DNA from: Microvirga puerhi
GTDB lineage: Bacteria; Pseudomonadota; Alphaproteobacteria; Rhizobiales; Beijerinckiaceae
NCBI RefSeq assembly: GCF_020089865.1
Contig: NZ_JAIRBM010000028.1
Coordinates: forward strand, 1-52,776
Length of the DNA: 52,776 nucleotides
Direction of reading: 5' to 3'
Part shown: piece after piece, positions 22,662 to 31,419 of the stretch
How positions within the stretch are numbered: the first letter of the stretch is position 1
How the letters are laid out: each line of letters opens with the position of its first letter
Notes under the pieces: model-generated
What the model was told of the DNA's origin: nothing
The model's input: the letters and a program-made list of their open reading frames with translations, nothing else
The model's database searches: none
Program-made: the position numbers and the translations under genes

Positions 22662-24362
22662 ATGCGGGGTAGCGGGGGAGCATTGGTCTACGAGACCCTG
22701 AAGAGTCATGGGGTCTCATGCATCTTTGGGATGGAGGATCCCGTCCATCTCTTCCATGCAGTTGACCGATCTTTCACTCGGATCGTGACCGTCCGGGACG
22801 AGAAGCACGCCGCAATCATGGCCCACGGCTACGCCCAAGTGACGGGGCGGCCAGGCGTTTGTGCCGCCACCTTCGGACCGGGCGCCACGAATCTCATCAC
22901 CGGCCTCTTGGAGGCCCAGCGCTCGTCGGTGCCTGTGATCGCGCTGGTTCAGGACCACTCGCTGGCGCTCAAGGACAAGCACGCCAGCAGCGCGCTCGAT
23001 CACGCGACCGCTCTGGCCCCCTACGTCAAGAACGTGATCCGCATCGATGCGGCGGAGCAGGCAGGCGATGCCGTGCGGAAGGCCTTCCGGATCGCGACAA
23101 CGGGCCGCCCCGGACCGGTGGTGCTTCTCTGTCCCAACGACGTCATGGCCGCCGAGGCGGAAGCTGAGACCTGGGCGGACGAGAACTACGCACACTTCCC
23201 GGCCAATCGGGTAAGGGCAAGCCGCCAGTCGATCCAGGAGGCGGCCAGCTTGCTTGCCAAGGCCAAGCGGCCTCTGCTGATCGCCGGAGGTGGGGCCATT
23301 ATCTCAGGGGCCCAGGACGAGATACGGATGCTCGCCGAGCTGTTCGATATTCCCGTCGCGACGACGATGACGGGCCGAGGCGCGATCGAGGATAGTCATC
23401 CCCTCGCAGCAGGGCCACTCGGGTCCACGACAGGCGGGCGGTACGGCCGCGGGCAAATTTCCAACACGCTTTTCGCAGAGGCGGACGTCGCCTTCGTAAT
23501 GGGGTCTCGCACCGGGCAAATCTGCTACAGCAACTGGACCCTTCCGAAGCCGGGGACGAAACTCATCCATCTCGATATCGATCCCGAGGAGGTCGGCAGG
23601 AACTTTCCCACACACGTTGCCATGGTCGGCGATGTGCGGGACACGCTACGCGACCTTCTGATGCATTGCGCTGAACTCGGGCTTGCGAGGACGAGTCAGG
23701 AGGGAAGGCGGCGTGTCGACGGCCTGAAGGAAGCTTGGTCCGCGGAGTTTTTGCCGATTGCCCGATCGTCGCAGTGCCCGATCCGACCGGAGCGTCTGTT
23801 GGCAGAGATTTCTGGACAGGCGGACGATGCGACACTCGTGGTCACCGATGCGAGCTACATCACCGGATGGGCCATGAGCCATATCGACGTACCACGCGCC
23901 GGACGCTTCATCCTCTCGCCGCGCGGCACTGGTGGGATCGGCTGGAGCCTTCCTGCCGCCATTGGCGCCAAGTTGGCGGATCCAGCGCGTAAGGTCGTCT
24001 GCCTAACCGGGGATGGCGCCTTCGGCTATGTGTTCAACGAGTTGGAGACCGCAGCCCGCTACGGGGTGGACGTGCTTGTCGTCGTCTTCAACAACGGCAC
24101 CCTGGGCTTCCAGCGACACTGGGAGCAAAAGCTGATGGGAAGCTATCTGGAGTGCGACTTCCTCGACATCGACTATTCCGAGGTCGGACGGGCCCTGAAA
24201 TGCCGGGGGGAGCGCGTCACAGACGCGCAAGCCATCGAAGCAGCGATCGAGCGAGGTCTCTGCGCGGGCGGTCCTTACGTGATCGACGTCGTCATCGACC
24301 CGAACGCGACCGCTCCGATCGTTGGATTCGAGGACATCCTCGAGCGCGACGCAGTCCACTGA
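22662..24362 (+). CDS. ThDP-dependent enzyme, acetolactate synthase-like
   Basis: The 566-residue protein has the three-domain layout of the acetolactate synthase family. The N-terminal Pyr domain carries the catalytic Glu47 in RDEKHAAIMAHGYA, followed by the SGPGATN-like TFGPGATN. A central domain contains the Rossmann-like RPLLIAGGGAI. The C-terminal ThDP domain has GDGAFGYVFNELETA and NNGTLG (about 449-476). Relatives include acetolactate synthase, glyoxylate carboligase, sulfoacetaldehyde acetyltransferase and benzoylformate decarboxylase; which reaction applies here is not clear. GGGAGG precedes the ATG. It heads an operon with an amino-acid-type ABC transporter, so the imported compound may be metabolised to its 2-oxoacid substrate. 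Confidence 0.85.
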   Translation: MRGSGGALVYETLKSHGVSCIFGMEDPVHLFHAVDRSFTRIVTVRDEKHAAIMAHGYAQVTGRPGVCAATFGPGATNLITGLLEAQRSSVPVIALVQDHSLALKDKHASSALDHATALAPYVKNVIRIDAAEQAGDAVRKAFRIATTGRPGPVVLLCPNDVMAAEAEAETWADENYAHFPANRVRASRQSIQEAASLLAKAKRPLLIAGGGAIISGAQDEIRMLAELFDIPVATTMTGRGAIEDSHPLAAGPLGSTTGGRYGRGQISNTLFAEADVAFVMGSRTGQICYSNWTLPKPGTKLIHLDIDPEEVGRNFPTHVAMVGDVRDTLRDLLMHCAELGLARTSQEGRRRVDGLKEAWSAEFLPIARSSQCPIRPERLLAEISGQADDATLVVTDASYITGWAMSHIDVPRAGRFILSPRGTGGIGWSLPAAIGAKLADPARKVVCLTGDGAFGYVFNELETAARYGVDVLVVVFNNGTLGFQRHWEQKLMGSYLECDFLDIDYSEVGRALKCRGERVTDAQAIEAAIERGLCAGGPYVIDVVIDPNATAPIVGFEDILERDAVH

Positions 24363-24408
24363 GACAACCCGACCCGAACGCATGTCTGACAAACAAGAGG
24401 GAGCGACC

Positions 24409-25218
24409 ATGCGAAAGATCATAGCAACAGCCATAGCGACAGCGGCATTTGCCCTGGCGGCCTTATCGTCGACAGTCGCGTCTGCCGGCCCGACGCTCGA
24501 CAGGATCATGTCCGAGAAGAAGCTGGTCGTCGGAGTGGCGCCCTGGAATAAGTTCGTTCTGCTCAATCCGAAGACGAACGAGTACGAGGGATATATCGTC
24601 GACGACATTCGTAACTTCGAGGCCATGACCGGAATCAAGGTCGAATTGGTCAATACGACCTGGAGCGGTCTCGTCGCAGGACTTCAGGCCGGCAAGTGGG
24701 ACGTCGTGATGAGCGGTCTCGGAGCCACGCCTGAGCGGGCCACCGCCGTCGCCTTCGGTGAGCCTTTCGGGTACCTTTCCTCGACTGCCGTCGTGCGGGC
24801 CGACAGTTCCATCAACTCGCTGGCTGACCTCGACAAGGAAGGCAACGTCATCTCTGTGGTTTCGGGGACTTCCGCCCAGCAATTCAGCCAGCGCACGTTC
24901 AAGAAGGCAAAGATAACGCCGCTGGCGGATACCGGAGCAGCCGTTCTCGAGGTCATGCAGGGCCGTGCGACCGCCTATATCGGTGATTCCGTCTCGAACG
25001 AGCTGCGAGCCAAGGAAAGGCCGACCGAGCTGCGAAACGTCAAGTTCGGCAGCAACGAGACCGAGTGGACCACGATGAACCATGCCGTCCGGTATGGCGA
25101 TCTCGATCTCATGGTCTTCCTCGATACGTACATCCGCTCCATGAAGCTGCGCGGATGGTATCGCGGCCTTGCCGAGAAGTGGGGCCTGCCCATCGAGCTT
25201 GCCACTGGGCCTCGCTGA
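24409..25218 (+). CDS. Amino-acid-type ABC transporter substrate-binding protein
   Basis: The 269-residue periplasmic protein has a signal peptide (residues 1-26, cleaving near ASAGP) and the bacterial extracellular solute-binding family 3 fold. Typical signatures include GVAPWNKFVLLNPKTNEYEGYIVD and the second-lobe SVVSGTSAQQF. It should bind an amino acid or similar small polar compound and deliver it to the permease encoded next. GAGGGAG precedes the ATG at 24409; an in-frame ATG at 24382 would add nine residues before the signal peptide. A stable hairpin separates it from the permease gene. Confidence 0.88.
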   Translation: MRKIIATAIATAAFALAALSSTVASAGPTLDRIMSEKKLVVGVAPWNKFVLLNPKTNEYEGYIVDDIRNFEAMTGIKVELVNTTWSGLVAGLQAGKWDVVMSGLGATPERATAVAFGEPFGYLSSTAVVRADSSINSLADLDKEGNVISVVSGTSAQQFSQRTFKKAKITPLADTGAAVLEVMQGRATAYIGDSVSNELRAKERPTELRNVKFGSNETEWTTMNHAVRYGDLDLMVFLDTYIRSMKLRGWYRGLAEKWGLPIELATGPR

Positions 25219-25225
25219 TGGACAC

Positions 25226-25252
25226 GTGCGGGACGGGGCTCCCGTCCCGCAC
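25226..25252 (+). promoter_or_regulatory. Intercistronic hairpin after the binding-protein gene
   Basis: GTGCGGGACGGG (25226-25237) pairs perfectly with CCCGTCCCGCAC (25241-25252) around a GCT loop, 8 bp after the binding-protein stop codon. Such hairpins commonly raise binding-protein mRNA over the membrane components by attenuation and 3'-end protection. No T-run follows, so read-through into the permease gene is likely. Confidence 0.65.
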
Positions 25253-25295
25253 GATGACAGCGCACCCGATGAAATAGGCGAAAGGCCCAGGATCC

Positions 25296-25964
25296 ATGGA
25301 CTACAAGTTTCAGTTCGGCGTGCTGACGGACTACGGCCCCTATCTCGCGGGCGGTCTGTGGCATGCCTGGTGGACGAGCCTGCCGAGCATCGTCCTGACC
25401 ACGATCCTCGGGGTCGTGCTGGCAGCGATGAGCATGTCCAGGAAGTGGATCCTGCGGGGCTTCTCGCTCGTCTTCGTGGACCTTTTCCGTACACTTCCCG
25501 TGGTCGTTCTGCTCATATGGATTCACTACGTGATGCCTATCCTGACGGGGATCTCGCTGTCCCCGACGATGAGCTCCATTATCGCACTGTCGCTGAACGG
25601 AGCCGCTCTCGCCTGCGAGGCTTTCCGCGGTGGCCTTGAGGCGATTCCCACGACCCAGGCACAGGCGGCGCAATCGCTGGGCTTCTCCCGCTGGCAGGTC
25701 ATGCGCTACGTCACGCTCCCGCAGGCCGCCTTCACCACCTTGCCGTCGCTGACAAACGTGCACATTACGGTGATCAAGAATGTGACCGTGACTGTCCTGA
25801 TCGCCGTGCCAGAGGTCATGTTCAGGGCTCAGGAATTGACGGTTCAGTTCTTTCGGCCCCTCGAATTCTATACGGGAGCGGCGGCTCTCTACGTGGCCCT
25901 CATCTGGGGCTATGCCCTGTTCATGCGTTCGCTCGAGAGGCTTCAGAAATGGCAACCAATCTGA
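25296..25964 (+). CDS. Amino-acid ABC transporter permease
   Basis: The 222-residue inner-membrane protein has five hydrophobic segments and the HisM/GlnP-type EAA loop EAFRGGLEAIPTTQAQAAQSLGFSRWQ (residues about 108-134), which docks on the ATPase. It starts MDYKFQFGVLTDYGPYLAGG. It is the only permease in the operon, so the channel would be a homodimer, unlike many amino-acid systems with two permeases. Its 3' end overlaps the ATPase gene by 16 bp. Confidence 0.9.
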   Translation: MDYKFQFGVLTDYGPYLAGGLWHAWWTSLPSIVLTTILGVVLAAMSMSRKWILRGFSLVFVDLFRTLPVVVLLIWIHYVMPILTGISLSPTMSSIIALSLNGAALACEAFRGGLEAIPTTQAQAAQSLGFSRWQVMRYVTLPQAAFTTLPSLTNVHITVIKNVTVTVLIAVPEVMFRAQELTVQFFRPLEFYTGAAALYVALIWGYALFMRSLERLQKWQPI

Positions 25965-26731
25965 TGCTGGCGGCGACCGAACCCGCGGACACCTACATCC
26001 GCTTCCGCGATGTGCAGAAGTCTTACGGAGCGGTAAGCGTCCTTAACGGCATCTCCCTCGACGTCGCGAAGGGCGAGGTTCTCGTGCTCTGCGGCCCGAG
26101 TGGGTGCGGGAAGAGCACGCTCCTGCGATGCATTAACGGCCTCGAACCCATCAGCAGCGGGACGATTTCTGTCGGCGAACACCGCGTTGACGGTGCCTCG
26201 CAGGACACGTTGCAGAAGATTCGCCTGTCGACGGGATTCGTCTTCCAGAATTTCAACCTCTTCCCGCACATGACGGCGCTTGAGAATATCACGATCGCGC
26301 CTCGGAAGATCCTGGGTTTGCCGCAGCGCGAAGCGGCTGCGGAGGGGATGAAGCTTCTTGAGCAGGTAGGCATGGCTGAGAAAGCGAACGTCTATCCGTT
26401 CCAGCTTTCGGGCGGTCAACGCCAGCGCGTGGCCATCGCCCGTGCACTTGCCATGAAGCCATCCCTGATGCTGTTCGACGAGCCGACCTCGGCGCTAGAC
26501 CCGGAGATGCGCGAGGAGGTGCTACAGGTGATCCGCCAAGTTCATCACGAGCATAACATGACGATGATCGTCGTCACCCACGAAATCGGCTTCGCGAAAA
26601 GCGTTGCGAGCCGAGCGATGCTGTTGGACGCCGGCAGGATCGTCGAGGAAGCCTCGGCACGGGTCTTCTTCGAGCATCCCGTCGAGGAGCGCACGCGCCG
26701 CTTCCTTCGCGCCATCAGCAATGACTTATGA
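25949..26731 (+). CDS. Amino-acid ABC transporter ATP-binding protein
   Basis: The 260-residue cytoplasmic ATPase has Walker A GPSGCGKS (about 49-56), the Q-loop FVFQNFNLFPHM, the signature LSGGQRQR, Walker B LMLFDEPTSALD and the switch histidine in VVTHE. It is a GlnQ/HisP-type protein powering the adjacent permease. The 16-bp overlap with the permease gene indicates coupled translation. A hairpin follows at 26737-26763. Confidence 0.94.
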   Translation: MATNLMLAATEPADTYIRFRDVQKSYGAVSVLNGISLDVAKGEVLVLCGPSGCGKSTLLRCINGLEPISSGTISVGEHRVDGASQDTLQKIRLSTGFVFQNFNLFPHMTALENITIAPRKILGLPQREAAAEGMKLLEQVGMAEKANVYPFQLSGGQRQRVAIARALAMKPSLMLFDEPTSALDPEMREEVLQVIRQVHHEHNMTMIVVTHEIGFAKSVASRAMLLDAGRIVEEASARVFFEHPVEERTRRFLRAISNDL

Positions 26732-26736
26732 AAGAG

Positions 26737-26763
26737 CTTCCCTGACGCGTCCCAGTCGGGAAG
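26737..26763 (+). terminator. Terminator after the ABC operon
   Basis: CTTCCC (26737-26742) and GAC (26744-26746) pair with GTC and GGGAAG (26755-26763) across an 8-nt loop with one bulged T. A short T-rich tract (GTTTCTT) follows at 26767-26773. The position, just past the ATPase stop and before a convergent operon, fits a rho-independent terminator. Confidence 0.55.
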
Positions 26764-26913
26764 GGCGTTTCTTGGCATGATGCGGACGGATGGGCTTGGT
26801 CCGCTCTGATTGGCAATGTAGGCGTCCTTTGGGCGGTAGGATCGTCGTGGCTCGACCCCGAGCAGCCCTACAAGTGACTTCCCGTGAGGTCCGGCGTGCC
26901 GGATCGGTGACGG

Positions 26914-28074
26914 TCAGATGGACGGCAATCGATGTCGGATGATGGCGGCGTGAAAACGTGCGCCATAGATCAGCCCGTCATCGTTGAAGTCATAGGCCGG
27001 GTTATGCAGGGGCGCGGAATCCTCGCCGTTGCCGACGAATACGAAGCAGCCGGGCACATGCTCCAGGAATCGGGCGAAATCCTCCGAACCTGTCATCGGC
27101 TCGCGGGCAGTCGAGACGTGCTCCGGCTCGAACACGGTCCGTGCTGCGGCGAAGGCCTCGTCCACCAATGCGGCATCGTTCAGGAGCGGCACGAACTCGC
27201 GCGTGTAGGTCACCTCGGCGGCGACGTTGTAGGTCAGCGCCGTTCCCTCCGCGATGATGCGCAGCTGCTTCTCGATCTCCGCGCTGACCTCGGGCCGGAA
27301 GCTTCGGGCATCACCCAGAATGCGCGCCAGCCCCGGGAGCGCATTGCGCGTACCGTCGGTGATCAGCTCGGTCACGGATACAACGCCGATGTCTGTCGGG
27401 CTCAGGCGGCGCGAGACGATGGTCTGGAGGTTTATCACCGTGGCACAGGCGGCGACCAGCACCTCATTGCCCCAGTGCGGGCGGGCGGCATGGCCGCCGA
27501 CGCCTTTCAGAACGATCTCGAAGTTGTCCTCGGCCGACATGATCGGTCCGACGCGTGTCTGAAAGTGCCCGACCGGAAGACCCGGCATGTTGTGCAGGCC
27601 ATAGACCTCCTCGAACGGGAAGCGCTCCATGAGCCCATCAGCCAACATGGAGAGCGCACCTTTGCCCCATTCCTCGGCGGGCTGGAAGATGAAGCGCACG
27701 GTGCCGTCGAAACCGCCTTCCTCGGCGAGGAGCTTTGCGGCCCCGAGCAGCATGGTGGTGTGGCCGTCATGGCCGCAGGCGTGCATTGTGCCGGGGTTCT
27801 GCGAGCGGTGGTCCTGCGTGCTCTGTTCGGTAATGCGCAGGGCGTCCATGTCGGCTCGGAGCGCGATTGCTCGGTTGCCGCTGCCGCGTTTGAGCGTGCC
27901 GACGACGCCAGTCCCACCTACGCCCTCGGCGACCTCGTCGAGGCCAAACTCCCGTAGTTTGGCAGCGACGAAGGCACTCGTGCGCTTCTCCTCGAAGCCG
28001 AACTCCGGATGAGCATGGAGATCGCGCCGCCAAGCGGTCATCTCGCGTACGAGGGCATCCGGATCCATGGCCAT
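26914..28074 (-). CDS. M20-family amidohydrolase (hippurate hydrolase-like)
   Basis: The 386-residue metallohydrolase starts MAMDPDALVREMTAWRRDLHAHPE. It has the metal-binding motifs HACGHDGHT (98-106), the catalytic EE in FQPAEEWGKGA and the GSEDFARFLEHVPG metal ligand near the C-terminus, with a dimerisation lid domain between. Enzymes of this group cleave N-acyl amino acids. AAGGAG precedes the ATG at 28074. It is the last gene of a three-gene operon after diaminopropionate ammonia-lyase and a second M20 hydrolase, with a 10-bp gap, suggesting that it releases an amino acid from an N-acyl precursor. Confidence 0.9.
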   Translation of the reverse strand: MAMDPDALVREMTAWRRDLHAHPEFGFEEKRTSAFVAAKLREFGLDEVAEGVGGTGVVGTLKRGSGNRAIALRADMDALRITEQSTQDHRSQNPGTMHACGHDGHTTMLLGAAKLLAEEGGFDGTVRFIFQPAEEWGKGALSMLADGLMERFPFEEVYGLHNMPGLPVGHFQTRVGPIMSAEDNFEIVLKGVGGHAARPHWGNEVLVAACATVINLQTIVSRRLSPTDIGVVSVTELITDGTRNALPGLARILGDARSFRPEVSAEIEKQLRIIAEGTALTYNVAAEVTYTREFVPLLNDAALVDEAFAAARTVFEPEHVSTAREPMTGSEDFARFLEHVPGCFVFVGNGEDSAPLHNPAYDFNDDGLIYGARFHAAIIRHRLPSI

Positions 28075-28084
28075 GGCTGTCTCC

Positions 28085-29320
28085 TTATTGGGCTGCGAGG
28101 TGGCTGACGACATCGAGCAGAATGTTGGCGCCTGCGACGAGGTCGATATCCGTCGTATGCTCACGTGGATTGTGGCTGATGCCGCCGAAGCTCGGCACGA
28201 AGATCATGGCCGACGGCGCGATGCGGGCAATCATCTGGGCGTCGTGACCCGCGCCCGAGGTCATGCGCTTCGAGGTCAGTCCACGCCTGCGGGCAGCCTC
28301 TTCCACCAGCTCCACGATGCTGCTGTCGAAGGTCACCGGCTCGAAGCGGGCCAGCCGCTCAACCGAGATCGTGACCTCCTCGGCGGCCGCGAGGTCCTTC
28401 AGGTACGCGGCAAGGGCTACTTCCTCCGCCCGGAGGCGCCCTTCGTCAGGGTCGCGCAGGTCCACCGTGAAGGTGGCACGCGACGGGATGACATTGATCG
28501 CGTTCGGCTCGAAGCTCATGCAGCCGACCGTCGCAACGGTGGGCGCGTTCGAGGCCTGGGCCCGGTCCCGCAGGAAGGTAATCACGCGGGCTGCGGCATG
28601 GCCGGCATCCCGACGCATCGACATCGGCGTCGTGCCGGCGTGATTGGCATCGCCGTCGACGGTGATGCGCTGCCAGGAGATACCCTGAAGGTTCTCGACC
28701 GCGCCAATGGGTATGCCCTCGCGCTCCAGAACTGGTCCTTGCTCGATGTGCAGTTCGATATAGGCGTGCGGCTTGAGGAAGCCCGGCTTCTTGGCTCCGG
28801 CATAGCCAATCCGCTCGAGTTCGATCCCAAGCACGGTGCCATCGGTGCCGACTGTCGTCAGCGCCTCCTCAACAGGGAGTCCTCCCACATGGACGAGCGA
28901 GCCCATCATGTCCGGTGCATACCGGACACCCTCCTCGTTAGTGAAGGCGGCAACTGCAATGGCGCGGGCAGGGGCGTAGCCCGACGCCTTCAGAGTCTCG
29001 ATCACCTCGAGACCCGAGAGCACGCCGTAGCAGCCGTCATAGATGCCGGCATTGATGACGGTGTCGATGTGCGAGCCGAGCAGGACGGGCGCCTCGTCGG
29101 CGATATCGGCAGTTCTCCAGATCCCGAAGATGTTGCCGATCCGATCGATTGCAACATCCAGACCTGCGGCTCGGATCCATGCAACGACAACATCGCGTCC
29201 CGCTTTGTCGGCGTCGGAGCCGGCGAGCCGGACCAACCTGCCATCCCCGTCCCGGCCGATTTGTCCAAGAGCATGGAGGCGGCCGAGCAGGCGTTCCGCG
29301 TTGATCGACCGTGCGGTCAT
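28085..29320 (-). CDS. Hydantoinase/carbamoylase-family Zn hydrolase
   Basis: The 411-residue enzyme belongs to the M20/M28-like family of N-carbamoyl-L-amino acid hydrolases, allantoate amidohydrolases and beta-ureidopropionases. Metal-site motifs are GSHIDTV (82-88), the Asp in IYDGCYGVL (95), TNEEGVRYAPDMMGS, HIEQGPVLE and SGAGHDAQ. The reaction class is hydrolysis of a carbamoyl or amide bond with release of ammonia. Its start overlaps the stop of the ammonia-lyase gene by 4 bp (ATGA), so the two are translationally coupled. The exact substrate is not evident. Confidence 0.88.
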   Translation of the reverse strand: MTARSINAERLLGRLHALGQIGRDGDGRLVRLAGSDADKAGRDVVVAWIRAAGLDVAIDRIGNIFGIWRTADIADEAPVLLGSHIDTVINAGIYDGCYGVLSGLEVIETLKASGYAPARAIAVAAFTNEEGVRYAPDMMGSLVHVGGLPVEEALTTVGTDGTVLGIELERIGYAGAKKPGFLKPHAYIELHIEQGPVLEREGIPIGAVENLQGISWQRITVDGDANHAGTTPMSMRRDAGHAAARVITFLRDRAQASNAPTVATVGCMSFEPNAINVIPSRATFTVDLRDPDEGRLRAEEVALAAYLKDLAAAEEVTISVERLARFEPVTFDSSIVELVEEAARRRGLTSKRMTSGAGHDAQMIARIAPSAMIFVPSFGGISHNPREHTTDIDLVAGANILLDVVSHLAAQ

Positions 29321-30525
29321 ACGTCCGCTCCTTGCCTACGGGTTGCAACCACATCGGGCGCCATTCCGACCAGCGCGGTGTAGCGCTCCGGATCAGTTGC
29401 ACCTTCCGTATTGATGATGAAGACGCGGGACGCTTCGTTGAGCTGAAGGGCCTCTCGGATGTCAGGATCCGCGTTGGCGCGCATGAGGCCGGCAAGACCT
29501 GCGCCGCCGCTCTCGCCTGCCACGATGGCGGGGTCGCTGTCGGTGGGCCGGGCGAGGCGGTTCATCGCCGCGACTGCATCGTCCTCCCCGACGGTCATGA
29601 AGGCATCAGCGACGCGGGACAGCACCCGCCAGGCGATCAGCGATGGCTCGTAGCATTCGAGCATCGCCATGACGGTCGGCTCGCCATGCTCGATCCTGAC
29701 CGGATGCCCTGCCCGCGCGGACTCGAAGAGGCAGGCGGCGCGCGCGGGATCGACCACGACGAAGGTCGGCCGCCGGCTTCCGAGCACGAGAGCGAGATGT
29801 CCTGCCACGGCAGCCGCGACGCCGCCGACGCCCGCCTGCACAAAGACGTGGGTAGGCACCTCGGGAAGCTGTCGCAGAGCTTCGCGCACCATGGCGGTAT
29901 AGCCCTGCATGACCAGTCCGGGAATGCGCTCGTAGCCTGGCCAGGAAGTGTCGGAGACGACAATCCAGCCCTTCTCGACCGCGACGCGTGCCGCCTCGGC
30001 GACCGAGTCGTCATAGGTGCCGTCGACACGGATTATCTCGGCACCAAAGCGGGCGATGGCGGCCACGCGCTCATCGCTCACGCCGGAATGCACAAAGATG
30101 GCCGCCCGGGCGCCGACGAGCTGCGCTCCCTGAGCCACCGAACGGCCGTGATTGCCGTCGGTGGCGCAAGCGACCGTCATGCCGGTTGCGACGGTCCGGA
30201 CCACCGATGAGTGCAGTTCGGCATAATCGACGCTCCGGCCAAGCCTGCGGCCGGCTTCTTCCAGCGCGAGCTGGATGACGGCGTAGGCACCGCCGAGGGC
30301 CTTGAAGCTGCCGAGGCCCAAGCGGAAGCCCTCATCCTTAATGTGGATCGCTTCCACGCCGAGTTCGGCGGCTAGGGTCGGCAGTGCGTGCAGAGGCGTC
30401 GGGGCATGATTGGCGCGAAAGCGAAGATATCGCTCGACCTCCTCGGCTGCCGCTGCGCCCAAGGTTTCGGCATCAACCGGATCAAGGGGCTCGCAATGGT
30501 CACGGTGATGGTTGGGCAGGAACAT
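29317..30525 (-). CDS. dpaL: Diaminopropionate ammonia-lyase
   Basis: The 402-residue PLP enzyme of fold type II has the catalytic lysine in GSFKALGGAYAV (Lys75), the phosphate/substrate region CATDGNHGRSVA and a glycine loop in VAGESGGAGLAGL. The opening FRANHAPTPLHALPTLA is typical of this family (E. coli YgeX). It converts 2,3-diaminopropionate to pyruvate and two ammonia in the cytoplasm. GAGGA precedes the ATG at 30525. It heads an operon with two M20-type hydrolases and is divergent from an Lrp-type regulator, which suggests use of an N-substituted diaminopropionate as nitrogen and carbon source. Confidence 0.9.
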   Translation of the reverse strand: MFLPNHHRDHCEPLDPVDAETLGAAAAEEVERYLRFRANHAPTPLHALPTLAAELGVEAIHIKDEGFRLGLGSFKALGGAYAVIQLALEEAGRRLGRSVDYAELHSSVVRTVATGMTVACATDGNHGRSVAQGAQLVGARAAIFVHSGVSDERVAAIARFGAEIIRVDGTYDDSVAEAARVAVEKGWIVVSDTSWPGYERIPGLVMQGYTAMVREALRQLPEVPTHVFVQAGVGGVAAAVAGHLALVLGSRRPTFVVVDPARAACLFESARAGHPVRIEHGEPTVMAMLECYEPSLIAWRVLSRVADAFMTVGEDDAVAAMNRLARPTDSDPAIVAGESGGAGLAGLMRANADPDIREALQLNEASRVFIINTEGATDPERYTALVGMAPDVVATRRQGADV

Positions 30526-30556
30526 TGCCGTCCTCGCAGATGGAGTGTCGAGAAGT

Positions 30557-30608
30557 TATTGCAAGTTGAGCGATAAAGGCGCTCTATTTTGGCACTCCAA
30601 ATGCAATA
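30557..30608. promoter_or_regulatory. Inverted repeat between dpaL and the Lrp gene
   Basis: TATTGCA at 30557-30563 is complementary to TGCAATA at 30602-30608. The flanking inner bases keep partial symmetry (AGTTGAG against ACTCCAAA). It lies in the 107-bp divergent promoter region and is a plausible Lrp/AsnC-family binding pair. Confidence 0.4.
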
Positions 30609-30632
30609 TTTTCTCGCGAGGATTCTATTTCG

Positions 30633-31118
30633 ATGGGTAAGTCATTACCGTCGTCTGCAATTGACAGCTTCGATCTGGCAATCCTGGGCGTACTTCAAAA
30701 AGACAATTCAACGCCGTACCGCGTGATCGGAGAGGCAGTGAGCCTGTCCGCGCCAGCCGTCCAGCGGCGCGTTCGGCGGATGGAGGAGGCCGGAATCATC
30801 AGTGCCAACGTCGCGGTCGTCGATCCAGCCCGGATCGGCCAGTCCATCACTCTCTTCGTCGAACTTGAGGTGATCAGCGAGACAGCAGAGTTGATCGATG
30901 CCGCCAAGCGGGAGTTCGCCTCGGTTCCAGAGGTGCAGCAATGCTACTATGTCACCGGCGAGGCCGATTTCGTCTTGGTGGTAGTGGTGCCGACGATGGG
31001 TGACTACGAGGCCCTCACACGTCGCCTGTTCTTCGGCAACAACAACGTGAAGAGGTTTCGCACGTTCGTTGCCATGGACCGTGTCAAGGTCGGACTGGCG
31101 GTTCCTCTGCCGGAATAG
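30633..31118 (+). CDS. Lrp/AsnC-family transcriptional regulator
   Basis: The 161-residue protein has an N-terminal helix-turn-helix (VIGEAVSLSAPAVQRRVRRMEEAGII, about 28-53) and a C-terminal RAM/AsnC ligand-binding domain with the typical VPEVQQCYYVTGEADFVLVVVV segment. Such regulators form octamers and respond to amino acids. It is divergent from the diaminopropionate ammonia-lyase operon, so it is probably its local activator or repressor, perhaps sensing diaminopropionate or a related amino acid. Confidence 0.9.
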   Translation: MGKSLPSSAIDSFDLAILGVLQKDNSTPYRVIGEAVSLSAPAVQRRVRRMEEAGIISANVAVVDPARIGQSITLFVELEVISETAELIDAAKREFASVPEVQQCYYVTGEADFVLVVVVPTMGDYEALTRRLFFGNNNVKRFRTFVAMDRVKVGLAVPLPE

Positions 31119-31419
31119 TGAACTTCGCGGCTCCTGCCGAACTTGGGGAGCAGGGAAGGACGGGTTATGACACAAGGGGGAAGTCAGCCGAACGTCTGGA
31201 CTGGCGGAGCAAGCAGACCTCTACACCGTCGCGTTCAAGGATGGTCTGTGATCCATTCCGGACTATTCGGCTGCTCTATCCCATAGGTCCGTTCTGCGAA
31301 ATCGCCTTTAGGAGCCTACCTCTGAGTCACACGGCCCAATTCTGTGCCACCAAGTCCGTTGATGTACATCAGGATAGCGGATATTTGGCCTCGCGCAGGC
31401 CCACCCGTCAGGAGAACTC
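31119..31419. other. Intergenic region, nothing recognised
   Basis: These 301 bp between the Lrp-type regulator and the VOC gene hold no frame with a convincing start or domain, and no strong palindrome. A CAGGAGA ribosome binding site for the VOC gene is at the right edge. Confidence 0.4.

Noticed and set aside
28067..29383. 438-residue plus-strand open frame
   Set aside because: Antisense to the carbamoylase-type hydrolase gene, which has clear metal motifs; no domain is visible on the plus strand.
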